DNA from: an uncultured Cohaesibacter sp.
GTDB taxonomy: Bacteria > Pseudomonadota > Alphaproteobacteria > Rhizobiales > Cohaesibacteraceae
NCBI RefSeq assembly: GCF_963677725.1
Contig: NZ_OY782507.1
Span: 2,604,001-2,668,000 of the forward strand
Reading direction: 5' to 3'
DNA: 64,000 nt
The notes below the pieces were generated by a model. It was given only the letters and a program-made list of their open reading frames with translations, searched no databases and was not told the DNA's origin. Made by a program: the position numbers and the translations under genes. Numbering within the stretch: position 1 is the first letter of the stretch; each line of letters opens with the position of its first letter. Positions 8,188 to 16,982 of the stretch are shown piece after piece.

Positions 8188-8742
8188 ATGGAGGAAGCCA
8201 CAACGGGCGGGACCTGCGATGATGGTGTCATGCTCTATTGCCGCCATGACAGCCCTTTGGGACCGCTGACCTTTTACGGGATCGGCGACAGGCTCCATGG
8301 ATTGCATTTCGCAAAAGAAGGGTTGCCATATCCACCCAAGCCGGATTGGGTGGAAGACAGTCACGCCTTTGCAGAGGCGCGACGCCAGGTGGATGCCTAT
8401 TTCAAAGGAGATCTGTCTCACTTCTGCCTTGATTATCAGCTGGAGGGCTCGGCCTTTCAGCTGGCGGTTTGGCAAGCGCTTGAGGCAATCCCGTTTGGGC
8501 AAGTGCGCTCCTATGGGGACATTGCCCGCGCGGTGGGACAACCGGGTGGTGCGCAGGCTGTAGGGATGGCCAACAATGCCAACCCGATCCCGATCATCGT
8601 GCCCTGTCATCGGGTGATAGGGGCAGATGGATCACTGGTGGGATTTGGCGGCGGGTTGAAGACCAAGATCTGGCTGTTGGAGCATGAGAAGATCAATCCC
8701 AGTCAGGTCCATAGTCCCAACCAGATCGGTTTTGACTTTTAA
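8188..8742 (+). CDS. ogt: Methylated-DNA--protein-cysteine methyltransferase (Ogt-type)
   Basis: A 184-residue O6-alkylguanine transferase: the suicide enzyme takes the alkyl group from O6-alkylguanine or O4-alkylthymine onto an active-site Cys. The motif IVPCHRVIG is present with Cys140; ahead of it are FQLAVWQALEAIPFGQVRSYGDIA (helix-turn-helix recognition region) and AVGMANNANP (Asn hinge). The start at 8188 has GGAGGGAGACGGAG upstream. Its promoter region overlaps that of the divergent yifB. A second MGMT domain occurs at 42.5 kb fused to an AraC domain. A terminator follows at 8780. Confidence 0.92.
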   Translation: MEEATTGGTCDDGVMLYCRHDSPLGPLTFYGIGDRLHGLHFAKEGLPYPPKPDWVEDSHAFAEARRQVDAYFKGDLSHFCLDYQLEGSAFQLAVWQALEAIPFGQVRSYGDIARAVGQPGGAQAVGMANNANPIPIIVPCHRVIGADGSLVGFGGGLKTKIWLLEHEKINPSQVHSPNQIGFDF

Positions 8743-8779
8743 TCCGCTCGCCCATGAGGCCAAGAAGAAGGCCAAGAAA

Positions 8780-8814
8780 AACCGCCGCGCTGATTGCACG
8801 ACGGTTGTTTTTTT
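8780..8814 (+). terminator. Terminator after ogt
   Basis: AACCGCCG (8780-8787) pairs with CGACGGTT (8799-8806) with one mismatch, followed by G and seven Ts on the plus strand. Confidence 0.65.
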
Positions 8815-8833
8815 CACGAATTGAGAACCGGTC

Positions 8834-10030
8834 TTATTGTTCGAGCAAATGCTCGTAGCGCTTGTCGGTCAGGGTCTTGAGGAAGGCGACGAGAGCCTTG
8901 ATGCGATTTTCCTCAAGGGCCGGCCCCTCTTCCAATTTCTCGAAATCAATGGTTTCAGCCACCTCCGGATCGCCCCATGGTTGGCCGGTTTCGGGATTGA
9001 TCTGGGATGCTGGCGATTTCGAATTGTAGTGATTGTAGAAGCGGATAACGGTCTCCAGATCCTCGAATATGCCGTTATGCATGTAAGGCCCGGTCACCGC
9101 CACATTGCGCAGAGTGGTGGTTTTGTATTTGCCGTCCTCGATCCGTTTGTCGACCGTGGCATTGTTCGACAGGCCATGGTCGATGCTGCCGACACCCACC
9201 CCGTTGGCGGCACGCAACGCTTTGTTTTCCGGCACACCGATATTGAAATATTGGTGATTGGTGAAGAGTTCCTTTTCGACGCCGGGGCGCTTGTGGAGCT
9301 GGTGGCAGAGATTGCAATTGGTGAATTGCTGGGAGAAGAACAGCGTCCGGCCCAATTCCTCGTCACGGGTAAATTCTGCCTCACCGCGCAAATAACGGTC
9401 ATATTTCGAATCAAACGGGCTGAAATAGTCGGTCCGTTCAAAGGCGGCAATTGCCTCGGTCATGGCGCGATAGGCCTTGTCGCTATCCGCGAAAATATCC
9501 TCACCATAGAGCAGCTTGAAGCCGCTGACATATTCATCATTCTCCAACAGGCGCTCGACAACGGCCTGTTTGCTTGCCATGCCCATTTCCAGCGGATTGA
9601 GCGGCGGGCCACCTGCCTGACCTTCGAGATCCGGTTCGCGGCCGTCAAGAAACTGGCCACCGACCCATTGGCCATCCTTGTTCTTGTGGAATTTCGGTGT
9701 CAGCGCCGCGTAGGACGCCGTCGGGGCATTGCGGTCACCGATGGATTGGCCATCGTCGCCAAGGGACGTGGCCCGCCCCATGGGGCCATCAAGCCCATTG
9801 CTGCGCGGATCGGAAAAGCCCGCTTCGGGCGCATGGCAGGTGGAACAGGACATGGTCCGGTTCTTTGAGAGATTTTCATCGAAGAACAGCGCCGCACCCA
9901 AGCCTTCCAAGGTGGCCTTATCAGTCGGGAGGGTTGGCAATTCTTCCGCTTTTGCGCCGAAAAGCCCAAGGGCCAGCGCCAAAGATACCGCCCCGACCCC
10001 TATGGTCAACGCCTTTGCACTATGGGACAT
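8834..10030 (-). CDS. Di-haem cytochrome c peroxidase (CcpA/MauG family)
   Basis: A periplasmic di-haem peroxidase of 398 residues that reduces hydrogen peroxide to water using cytochrome c or cupredoxin electrons. Residues 1-28 form a signal peptide (cleavage after AKA). Two c-type haem sites are visible: CSTCH at 62-66 and CNLCH at 239-243. The middle carries NAPTASYAAL, GGQFLDGRE and NPLEMGM, typical of the family; VTGPYMHNGIFEDLETVI near the C-terminus supplies the Met ligand region of the second haem. The start at 10030 has GAGGATAG directly upstream. It stands alone, flanked by the ogt and gshB terminators, and probably defends against peroxide. Confidence 0.9.
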   Translation of the reverse strand: MSHSAKALTIGVGAVSLALALGLFGAKAEELPTLPTDKATLEGLGAALFFDENLSKNRTMSCSTCHAPEAGFSDPRSNGLDGPMGRATSLGDDGQSIGDRNAPTASYAALTPKFHKNKDGQWVGGQFLDGREPDLEGQAGGPPLNPLEMGMASKQAVVERLLENDEYVSGFKLLYGEDIFADSDKAYRAMTEAIAAFERTDYFSPFDSKYDRYLRGEAEFTRDEELGRTLFFSQQFTNCNLCHQLHKRPGVEKELFTNHQYFNIGVPENKALRAANGVGVGSIDHGLSNNATVDKRIEDGKYKTTTLRNVAVTGPYMHNGIFEDLETVIRFYNHYNSKSPASQINPETGQPWGDPEVAETIDFEKLEEGPALEENRIKALVAFLKTLTDKRYEHLLEQ

Positions 10031-10072
10031 TCTATCCTCACATGTCACAGGTCGAGCACTAAAATGTTCCCT

Positions 10073-10112
10073 AAAAAAGGCATGACCCTGCTTTCTGGTC
10101 CAAAGCAGGGTC
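10073..10112 (-). terminator. Terminator after gshB
   Basis: A perfect 11-bp stem, GACCCTGCTTT (10084-10094) with AAAGCAGGGTC (10102-10112), followed on the minus strand by ATGCC and six Ts. It lies 95 bp beyond the gshB stop and 43 bp upstream of the peroxidase start. Confidence 0.75.
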
Positions 10113-10206
10113 CTTCCCCGGTCGAAAATTTGTGCTCGAATGTCGTTACGGTCCTCTGAACGAATAACACCAGCTTATCCGGTTCTTTGCCTTGAGGAAA
10201 GTCAAC

Positions 10207-11169
10207 CTATTCGGTTTCAGCCCGCTTGGCCTCGATATTGTCCCAGATGAGGGCAGCGATATCGATGCCGTCAAGGCGCTGAATGACCCGGATGCCCGTT
10301 GGTGAGGTTACGTTGATTTCCGTGAGATAATCACCGATCACGTCGATGCCCACAAAGATGAAGCCGCGTTCTTTCAGTGCCGGGCCGATGCGGGCGCAGA
10401 TTTCCTTCTCGCGCTCGGTCAGCACGGTCTGCTGAGCTTGCCCGCCCTGCACCATGTTGGAGCGCAGATCGTCCTCGGCCGGAATGCGATTGATTGCACC
10501 CACCGGCTCACCATCGACCAAAATGATGCGTTTGTCGCCTGCCTTCACGTCCGCCAGATATTGCTGGGCCACCCATGGCTCAACGAAGATTTCGCCGAAC
10601 AAGCCCATCAGAGACCCGAAATTCTGGTCATCCTTTCGCAACCGAAACACAGCTGCACCACCATTGCCATAAAGTGGCTTCATGACGATATCGCCATATT
10701 TCTCCTTGAAGGCCCGCAGCTCTTTCTCAGACCGGGTGATCAGGGTTGGTGGCATCAGGTCGGGAAATTCGGTGACAAAAATCTTTTCAGGAGCGTTGCG
10801 CACTTGGGCTGGATCATTGACCACCAAGGTCTTGGGATGGATGCGCTCCAACATGTGGGTGGCGGAAATATAGCCCATGTCAAATGGCGGATCCTGACGC
10901 ATGTGAATAACATCGAACTCGGCCAGATTGGTCCGCACCGCTTCACCCAGCGTGTAATGATTGCCCGGCTCATCGCGCACATCCACCGGATCAACCCATG
11001 CATAGACCTCGCCATTTTCCATGGCCATGGTGTCGACGGTGTAGTGGAACAGCTGATGGCCGCGCTTTTTCGCTTCGAGCATCAGGGCAAAGGTTGAATC
11101 CCCTGCAATATTGATGCTTTCGATGTGATCCATCTGAACGGCGACTTTAAGGGGGCGGGATTGTGCCAT
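10207..11169 (-). CDS. gshB: Glutathione synthetase
   Basis: A 320-residue ATP-grasp enzyme that joins gamma-glutamylcysteine and glycine, the last step of glutathione synthesis in the cytoplasm. It shows the family start [22 protein letters not shown], the ATP-binding [15 protein letters not shown], and the C-terminal [19 protein letters not shown], whose Glu and Asn bind magnesium. The length is normal for the bacterial enzyme. It lies downstream of yraN and rsmI on the same strand, 128 bp from yraN; the order rsmI-yraN-gshB is common in Alphaproteobacteria and may be a single transcript ending at 10073. Confidence 0.96.
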   Translation of the reverse strand: MAQSRPLKVAVQMDHIESINIAGDSTFALMLEAKKRGHQLFHYTVDTMAMENGEVYAWVDPVDVRDEPGNHYTLGEAVRTNLAEFDVIHMRQDPPFDMGYISATHMLERIHPKTLVVNDPAQVRNAPEKIFVTEFPDLMPPTLITRSEKELRAFKEKYGDIVMKPLYGNGGAAVFRLRKDDQNFGSLMGLFGEIFVEPWVAQQYLADVKAGDKRIILVDGEPVGAINRIPAEDDLRSNMVQGGQAQQTVLTEREKEICARIGPALKERGFIFVGIDVIGDYLTEINVTSPTGIRVIQRLDGIDIAALIWDNIEAKRAETE

Positions 11170-11297
11170 GATTGGGCTCCGGCTGGATAAAGGACGGGCT
11201 GAATAAGGGGGTGGGTCGGGAATGCCCGGACAGGGACTATATGTCGGCTTTGGTGCGCAATTTCAAGGTCAGAGAGAGAAGCTCAGGCTTGGCGGTG

Positions 11298-11687
11298 TCA
11301 AAAGGCATCGAAGGCAGCTTCCAGATGCTGCCAAACGGGCTTGGCACCCGCTCCCTTGGCAAAGGCCATGACATCAAAACGGTAGGTCATGATACTCTCA
11401 TCAGGTTGATTGGCAATATAATGGGAGGCAGCGGCAACAATGCGCTGCTGGTTGCGCGGGGTGATCGACCAGAGGGCATCGTCAAGGCTGGCGCGATATT
11501 TGACTTCGAGAAAGACCAGCAGATCGCCTTGGCGACAAACGAGATCGATCTCGCCGCCTTGAGCCTTGTAGCGGTTGGCGAGGATCTGATAACCCTTGGC
11601 CCGCATGATCAGACCGGCCCAGCGTTCGGCGCGCAGACCCCGATCATAGCTTTCCTTTTTGTGCCGCTCCCGCGCCTGCCCGGCCAT
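11298..11687 (-). CDS. yraN: YraN family (UPF0102) putative endonuclease
   Basis: A 129-residue protein of the YraN family, which has a restriction-endonuclease-like fold and is thought to act on Holliday-junction-like DNA. The nuclease core is recognisable: RGLRAERWAG, then GGEIDLV (Glu46, Asp48) and LVFLEVKYR (Glu61-Val-Lys63), which together make the D/E-x(n)-ExK site. The gene starts 5 bp after the rsmI stop, so the two are translationally close; this pairing is conserved across Proteobacteria. The precise role is unsettled. Confidence 0.9.
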   Translation of the reverse strand: MAGQARERHKKESYDRGLRAERWAGLIMRAKGYQILANRYKAQGGEIDLVCRQGDLLVFLEVKYRASLDDALWSITPRNQQRIVAAASHYIANQPDESIMTYRFDVMAFAKGAGAKPVWQHLEAAFDAF

Positions 11688-11692
11688 TCTTC

Positions 11693-12769
11693 CTATACCC
11701 CGTCTGACAACTGGTCCTTGAGGGTCTGGGCCAGTTTGTAGATGTCGTTCTTCTTGGCCCCGACCTTGACGGCAATGTCAGCGGACAATTGTTTGACATG
11801 AAGCCCCGCCTTGAGACCTTCAAGAATCAACGCCTCGACATCTGGTTCAGACAGGTCCTGGTCGGTTTTGGGGCCAATCAGCACCACGGCTTCACCACGC
11901 GGGGCATCGATCTCCGCATAAAAGGCCACCAGCTCTTGGAGGGTGCCGCGTTTGAATTCTTCGAATTTCTTGGTCAGTTCGCGCGCCACCACGGCGTGGC
12001 GGTCGCCGCCCAAATGGGTTGCCATGGCTGCAAGCACCGGCGCCAGACGGCGCGGGCTTTCATAAAAGACCAAGGTGCCTGTGGCCTCAGCCAAATCTGC
12101 CAACTTTCGGTCGCGCGCGCCGGCCTTTTGCGGCAGGAAACCGGCAAAATGCACTTGATCGGTGGGCAAACCTGCTGCCACCAGCGCCGCGAGCATGGCG
12201 GAAGCGCCGGGTATCGGGATGACACCATGCCCCGCCTCGATCACATCACCCACCAGCTTGTAGCCGGGATCGGACAGCAGTGGCGTGCCTGCATCTGAAA
12301 TCAGACAAACGACCTTGCCCTCGGCCAGGGCATTGAGAATATAGGGTCTCTGGCGATCAGCATTATGCTCGTGGTAGGTGATCAGACGGCTACGGATGCC
12401 ATAATGGGTCAGCAGCTTACGCGAGACACGGGTGTCCTCACAAGCGACGATGTCCGCGGTGGCCAGCGTTTCCAGCGCCCGGATGGTGATGTCCCTGAGA
12501 TTGCCAATCGGGGTAGAGACGATATAGAGGCCTGCTGAAATCGCATTGGCGCGAAGTTTCGTTCCGGCAACGAAATAGGAATTACCCTCACCGTCGGGCA
12601 CATTATCGCACTCGGTCTCTTCGGCCACGTCTTCCATGTCGCCAACTTCGAGGTCTGCGGCAAAATCTGCGTTTTCGTCTGGCAAGGCATCCTGCGCGAC
12701 GGCGGCTTCGTCGTCGGGTGATCCAAGGGAGTGGACGTCGCTATCTTTGTTCCCGGTCATGCTTTTCAT
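11693..12769 (-). CDS. rsmI: 16S rRNA (cytidine(1402)-2'-O)-methyltransferase RsmI
   Basis: An SAM-dependent tetrapyrrole-methylase-fold enzyme that methylates the ribose of C1402 in the ribosomal P site. Hallmarks: LYIVSTPIGNLRDITIRALE (about residues 81-100), ACEDTRVSRKLL, LISDAGTPLLSDPG, and VIPIPGASAMLAAL. It is 358 residues, against about 285 usually: the first 75 residues are an Asp/Glu-rich, low-complexity extension that looks disordered. An internal start closer to the domain would be at a non-ATG codon, so I keep the ATG at 12769. It is divergent from the LppC-type lipoprotein gene, an arrangement usual in Alphaproteobacteria. Confidence 0.93.
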   Translation of the reverse strand: MKSMTGNKDSDVHSLGSPDDEAAVAQDALPDENADFAADLEVGDMEDVAEETECDNVPDGEGNSYFVAGTKLRANAISAGLYIVSTPIGNLRDITIRALETLATADIVACEDTRVSRKLLTHYGIRSRLITYHEHNADRQRPYILNALAEGKVVCLISDAGTPLLSDPGYKLVGDVIEAGHGVIPIPGASAMLAALVAAGLPTDQVHFAGFLPQKAGARDRKLADLAEATGTLVFYESPRRLAPVLAAMATHLGGDRHAVVARELTKKFEEFKRGTLQELVAFYAEIDAPRGEAVVLIGPKTDQDLSEPDVEALILEGLKAGLHVKQLSADIAVKVGAKKNDIYKLAQTLKDQLSDGV

Positions 12770-12857
12770 CAGTTTGGTTGGCTGATTCTGTCAATCTGGC
12801 GTGGGATGGGCTGAAGAGTCTCAGCGTGGCGTCATTTTTTCGTGAATTCGCGACAAA

Positions 12858-12888
12858 TTGGCCACAGTTTGGCCGAATCAGTGGCCAA
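12858..12888. repeat. Inverted repeat TTGGCCAC / GTGGCCAA between rsmI and the lipoprotein gene
   Basis: Perfect 8-bp arms (12858-12865 and 12881-12888) with a third TTGGCC copy inside at 12869-12874. It sits in the divergent promoter region and could be an operator; no regulator is evident. Confidence 0.45.
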
Positions 12889-13033
12889 ATATCCATTGAA
12901 AATCCAACATACTTGTTTTGGCAGGTTATTTCTGACAAATCAAACGCACAGATGATCACCGTATGAGCATAATTTGGTGCCGATACGGGGGTCCTGTTGA
13001 CGGCTAGCGGTCTGAGTCTGGAGGCCAGTATTG

Positions 13034-14317
13034 ATGCGTTTTAATCGACATTCTCACCCCACCCCTCAAGCAAAGCATGGCAAATTGCGCCGGTTGATAA
13101 CCCGAGGCATGATTTTCGGGTTGGGTGCAGCGCTGGCTGCTTGTCAACCGGTGAGTCTTTCCGGTCCGGGCTTTGGCAACCAGAGTAATTTTGATGGTCC
13201 GGTGACCGTTGCCCAACCAACGGGCGAAGTGCTTGGCACAGGCTCCGTGCGTGTTGCTCTGCTGACGCCGCAATCGGCTGGCGGTGCCTTCGGCCAAACG
13301 GGGCTGGCCCTTCGCAATGCGGCCGCCATGGCGCTTGAAGATTACAGCACCAACGATCTGCAGATCATCGTCAAGGATGTTGGCACCGGATCGAACGCAG
13401 CCACCGAGCAGGCTGGCCGAGCTCTGGCAGAAGGGGCGCAATTGGTGATTGGCCCGCTGCGTTCAAGCGCGGTGAAGAAGGCAGGGCTGGTTCTCAAGCC
13501 CGCGGGCGTGCCGATGATTGCTTTTAGCACCGACACCGGTGCTGCAGCCCAAGGCGTTTACTTGATCAACTTCTCGCCTGAAAACGACGTTGAGCGGATC
13601 ATGTCCTATGCAGCCATGCAGGGCAAACGCAGTGTGGCGGCGATGCTGCCAAGCACACCTTATGGCAATGTGGTCGAAGCAGCACTTCGGCAATATGCAG
13701 CCCGTTTCGGCGTGCGCGTCGTCACCATCGAGAAATATAAAGCCGGGACCAAACCCGATCCCTTCAGCCTGCAAAAGGCAGCAGAAGAGATTGCTGGCGT
13801 GAAAAGCCAGATCGACAGCCTGTTCATTCCCGAGGGCAGCGCCGTTGTCAATGCGGTGCAGCTGTTGGCCGGTCAAGGGGTCCGTGATCGCGACGTGACC
13901 TTCCTTGGTTCGAGCCAATGGGATGCGCCCCAAATTTCCTCCGAACCGATGCTCAAGGGCGGCTGGTATCCGGCACCGCCGCGCACCTTGCGCAATCTGG
14001 ATGGCCGGACCATCGGCTTTGAGAGTTTTGCATCGCGCTACGCCACCAAGTTTGGCCAGCAGCCACCACGCGTTGCTTCGCTTGCCTATGACAGCGTGAT
14101 CCTTGCTGCCGCTCTGGTCGCACAGGCCGGCGAACGGAAGTTTGCAGCCGAAACCCTCACCGACCCGCAAGGGTTCATCGGCTTTGGCGACGGCTTCTTC
14201 CGATTCCGTCGCGACGGGACCTCACAGCGCAGTCTGGCAATCATGGAAATTACCGGCCGGTCCGGTGCCAAGATCATCGACAATGCCCCAATGTCGGCAG
14301 CCGGTTTGCCGAAGTAA
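13034..14317 (+). CDS. Penicillin-binding protein activator, LppC/LpoA-type lipoprotein
   Basis: A 427-residue outer-membrane lipoprotein of the LppC/LpoA family, with a periplasmic-binding-protein (type 1) fold. A basic N-terminus and hydrophobic stretch end in the lipobox LAAC with Cys37. The binding-protein core is evident: VRVALLTPQSAGGAFGQTGLALRNAAAMAL, LVIGPLRSSAV, PMIAFSTD, and later LGSSQWDAP. In gamma-proteobacteria LpoA activates PBP1A; the alphaproteobacterial relative is assumed to serve peptidoglycan synthesis but is little studied. The ATG at 13034 is preferred over a TTG three bases earlier. It is divergent from rsmI and ends in a bidirectional terminator. Confidence 0.87.
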   Translation: MRFNRHSHPTPQAKHGKLRRLITRGMIFGLGAALAACQPVSLSGPGFGNQSNFDGPVTVAQPTGEVLGTGSVRVALLTPQSAGGAFGQTGLALRNAAAMALEDYSTNDLQIIVKDVGTGSNAATEQAGRALAEGAQLVIGPLRSSAVKKAGLVLKPAGVPMIAFSTDTGAAAQGVYLINFSPENDVERIMSYAAMQGKRSVAAMLPSTPYGNVVEAALRQYAARFGVRVVTIEKYKAGTKPDPFSLQKAAEEIAGVKSQIDSLFIPEGSAVVNAVQLLAGQGVRDRDVTFLGSSQWDAPQISSEPMLKGGWYPAPPRTLRNLDGRTIGFESFASRYATKFGQQPPRVASLAYDSVILAAALVAQAGERKFAAETLTDPQGFIGFGDGFFRFRRDGTSQRSLAIMEITGRSGAKIIDNAPMSAAGLPK

Positions 14318-14340
14318 CCCCCAAAGGGCATCAGGATAAG

Positions 14341-14369
14341 AAAAGGGAGCCGAATGGCTCCCTTTTTTT
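14341..14369. terminator. Bidirectional terminator between the LppC-type and SH3-MliC genes
   Basis: AAAAGGGAGCC-GAAT-GGCTCCCTTTTTTT: an 11-bp stem with seven Ts on the plus side and four on the minus side. It lies between two convergent genes. Confidence 0.85.
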
Positions 14370-14387
14370 GTTGGCATTTTGGCACTG

Positions 14388-15290
14388 TCAGTTGGAGAAG
14401 CAGCGGTCGATCAATTGGCCACCTTCGATCAGAGAAATTTCGCCGCCTTTGCCACTCAATTCGTGAAAGCCGTCGGTATAGCGCATCCCCGAACCGGACC
14501 GCACCTGTGTGACCCGAATTTTCGGCCCACTGTCGTGGCTATAGAGTGCATAGGATTCTCTATTGTCGTCAAAGAAGGTCACACGCAGTGGGATGCCTTC
14601 ATTGCAGGAATAATTGACCGTGTTCCGTCGCACTTGCGGCGTCTGCCTTCTTGGCTTTGCCTGCGGTTGCAGGCTGGCACGGTAATTGGCGCAGGTGTCA
14701 AAGGTGCCTTGGAACGGCGTGCGGGTCGAACAGATGATACCCCCCCACATGTAACCGCTTCGATTGCCACGATATTGGATGGTAAACCAGGGATAGCCGT
14801 TGAACATCACTCCGGTGGAACCGGTCACCATGATGGGGGTGAATTCAGGCAGGGATGTCACGCGGCGATATTGCGTGCCTGGGCCGCTTCGCACAATGCC
14901 ACCGCCGGTTTCGGCCTCCAGAGGAAACGGGCCCCTGTTGCCCTGCACGGGTTGACGAGGTTGTTGGGCCGTGGCAGCAGGCCGCAAATACTCGTTATTG
15001 ACCCACCCTTGCAGATTGCGCCCGCGCGAGGAGCCGCGCACATAGGTCCAATTGCCTTCGACTGCTTCCACGTTCATGTGGCAATCATCGGCTTCAAAAA
15101 AGCCAATCCGCTCACTGCGATTGGTCGGTTGGGTTCTTACATTGAGAACATCACCCGGAGAGACACCGGTCACGCAGACCGTATCCGACCCCCGATAGCG
15201 GGCTTCGGCGCGGTCCAAGGGGAGATGGAGTGCGACGAGACTGAGGGCAAATGCCGCCAGTCCGGCCTTTCTATCAATTACTTTAGCCAT
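14388..15290 (-). CDS. Exported SH3-SH3-MliC protein (putative lysozyme inhibitor)
   Basis: A 300-residue exported protein. The signal peptide is residues 1-30 (cleavage after AEA). Two bacterial SH3 modules follow: about 36-103 (VLNVRTQP, WTYVRGSSRGRNLQGWVNNEYLRP) and about 129-188 (GGGIVRSGPGTQYRRV, WFTIQYRGNRSGYMWGGI). After a basic linker, residues 225-297 match the MliC/PliC lysozyme-inhibitor fold: YSCNEG with Cys229, SGSGMRYTDGFHELSGKGGE and a final Cys297. MliC domains block c-type lysozymes; SH3 modules bind peptidoglycan. The start at 15290 has GGAGAGAAAA upstream; a longer frame from 15320 is unlikely. The function is inferred from domains only. Confidence 0.82.
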   Translation of the reverse strand: MAKVIDRKAGLAAFALSLVALHLPLDRAEARYRGSDTVCVTGVSPGDVLNVRTQPTNRSERIGFFEADDCHMNVEAVEGNWTYVRGSSRGRNLQGWVNNEYLRPAATAQQPRQPVQGNRGPFPLEAETGGGIVRSGPGTQYRRVTSLPEFTPIMVTGSTGVMFNGYPWFTIQYRGNRSGYMWGGIICSTRTPFQGTFDTCANYRASLQPQAKPRRQTPQVRRNTVNYSCNEGIPLRVTFFDDNRESYALYSHDSGPKIRVTQVRSGSGMRYTDGFHELSGKGGEISLIEGGQLIDRCFSN

Positions 15291-15602
15291 TTTTCTCTCC
15301 AATAACACACAGGGCAACATGGTATAATTTGATAAAATGTCGGCTGTTCAAACGGTCCGAAACAAAAATCAAACCGACCCTCTCAATCAAGGCAAGACCA
15401 ACGGACTTGCGCAAGAGGGTAAGTCTTTCTCCTGATATCGCAAAGTCATTTCTGGCCTGATCGCTTTCGCAAAAGGCAGAAGCCATCCCCGAGCGGAAAG
15501 AAGCTAACTAGAATTCCGCCGAATACGGTGAGAGGAAACTCCGGGATTGCTCCCTATTGTCATTGATAGAGGCCTCAGACCGGGAGCGAGGTGGCTGGGC
15601 AC
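15291..15602. other. Intergenic region upstream of the SH3-MliC gene
   Basis: About 310 bp without a credible gene. It should contain the minus-strand promoter for the SH3-MliC gene; AT-rich DNA at 15321-15350 is the likeliest place. I see no further structure. Confidence 0.4.
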
Positions 15603-15625
15603 AAAAAAGCCTGCTGTAAGCAGGC
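15603..15625 (-). terminator. Terminator after hemW
   Basis: On the minus strand GCCTGCT-TAC-AGCAGGC is followed at once by six Ts; it lies 70 bp past the hemW stop. Confidence 0.85.
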
Positions 15626-15694
15626 ATTTTCCTTCGAAATTTCAGAAGCGTGTTGATCAGAAGCTCTTGGTCAAACCAACACATGCGCGTGCAG

Positions 15695-16894
15695 TCAGCA
15701 GGCCAGTTCAGCCACCAAGCTATTGAGCATCAGGAAGCCTTGACGGGTGGCGCGGATGCGGGTGGGGCCGGTTTGCTCAAGAAAGCCACCTTCCACCAAC
15801 ATGGCGAGCTTTTTGGGGTCGAGCGGTTTCCCCGCAAGGCGTTCGTAGCGAGCGGTGTCGATGCCTTCCTTGACGCGCAGGCCCATGATCAGGAATTCGT
15901 CGCTCTGGGCTTCAAGATCGAGGACTTCTTCGCGAAGCGCTCCGGTGCCTTCGGCCTCGAGCCGTTTCAGCCAACTCTCCGGGTGGCGCTCATTGGCGGT
16001 GGCGATACGCCCATTGGACAGGCTCAGCCGTCCGTGCGCCCCTGCCCCCACGCCAACATAATCACCATAGCGCCAATAGGTCAGATTGTGGCGGGATTCG
16101 CTGCCCGGGCGGGCGTGGTTGGAAATTTCATAGGCTGGCATGCCGTGGCGTTCCAGCTCTTCATGGGTCATTTCATACAAAGCCACCGAGGTGTCTTCGT
16201 CCGGCAGCTCGAACTTGCCATTGCGGTAGAGCTTGAAGAAAGGGGTGTCCTGCTCGATGGTCAGCTGATAAAGCGAGAGATGATCTGCCGACAGGGCTAT
16301 GGCCTCGCGCAGTTCCTTGGCCCAGAGATCTGGGGTCTGGTGCGGCCGGGCATAAATGAGGTCAAAGGACATACGCGGGAAATGGGCCTGCGCCAGCTTG
16401 ATCGCGGCTTTGGCTTCGTCCGCGCTGTGCAAGCGGCCCAGAAAGCGCAGTTGATCATCATAGAGCGACTGCACCCCGAGCGAGACGCGGTTAACGCCCG
16501 CGCTGGCATAGCCCTTGAAATGATCCGCTTCAACAGAGGTCGGGTTGGCCTCAAGGGTCACTTCGATATCGTCTGTCATGGTCCAGAAACCGGCGGCGGC
16601 ATCAAGCAGGGCTGCAACGGTTTGTGGTTTCATCAGCGACGGGGTGCCGCCGCCAAAGAAGATCGAGGTCAGTGGCTGCCGTTTGCCCGATGCGCGCTGG
16701 CGGTCAGCATAATGGCGCATTTCAGTAATCATTGCGTCAGCGAAACGGTTTTGATCAACCGGCTGGTGGCGCACATGACTGTTAAAATCGCAATAGGGGC
16801 ATTTGGCCATACAGAAGGGCCAATGAAGATAGAGACCGAAACCGGGAGTATCCGGGCTCGTAACATTCTCCAGGATGGCGGTACTCTCAGTCAT
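15695..16894 (-). CDS. hemW: HemW, radical-SAM haem chaperone
   Basis: A 399-residue radical-SAM protein long annotated as oxygen-independent coproporphyrinogen oxidase. The cluster-binding motif is CMAKCPYCDF (Cys28, 32, 35); the extra Cys of true HemN (CxxxCxxCxC) is replaced by Phe, which marks HemW. FFGGGTPSLM, EANPTSVE, VNRVSLGVQS and the C-terminal HemN_C domain follow. HemW binds haem and is thought to deliver it to respiratory enzymes. It is often co-transcribed with rdgB; here a terminator-like hairpin lies between the two. Confidence 0.93.
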   Translation of the reverse strand: MTESTAILENVTSPDTPGFGLYLHWPFCMAKCPYCDFNSHVRHQPVDQNRFADAMITEMRHYADRQRASGKRQPLTSIFFGGGTPSLMKPQTVAALLDAAAGFWTMTDDIEVTLEANPTSVEADHFKGYASAGVNRVSLGVQSLYDDQLRFLGRLHSADEAKAAIKLAQAHFPRMSFDLIYARPHQTPDLWAKELREAIALSADHLSLYQLTIEQDTPFFKLYRNGKFELPDEDTSVALYEMTHEELERHGMPAYEISNHARPGSESRHNLTYWRYGDYVGVGAGAHGRLSLSNGRIATANERHPESWLKRLEAEGTGALREEVLDLEAQSDEFLIMGLRVKEGIDTARYERLAGKPLDPKKLAMLVEGGFLEQTGPTRIRATRQGFLMLNSLVAELAC

Positions 16895-16933
16895 CGTAGC
16901 TCCTGACAGATCATCACCCCCATAGAGGCAAGC

Positions 16934-16968
16934 AAAAAGCCCGGCCAGCCTTACGGCAACGGCCGGGG
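16934..16968 (-). terminator. Terminator after rdgB
   Basis: CCCGGCC (16940-16946) pairs with GGCCGGG (16961-16967); on the minus strand the stem is followed by GC and five Ts. It separates rdgB from hemW. Confidence 0.6.
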
Positions 16969-16982
16969 TCTGGATTCAGTGC

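Noticed and set aside
8837-9868. A 343-codon plus-strand frame opposite the cytochrome c peroxidase
   Set aside because: Antisense to a gene with two CxxCH haem sites and a signal peptide.
15650-16906. A 418-codon plus-strand frame opposite hemW
   Set aside because: It is the shadow of hemW, whose domain content is certain.
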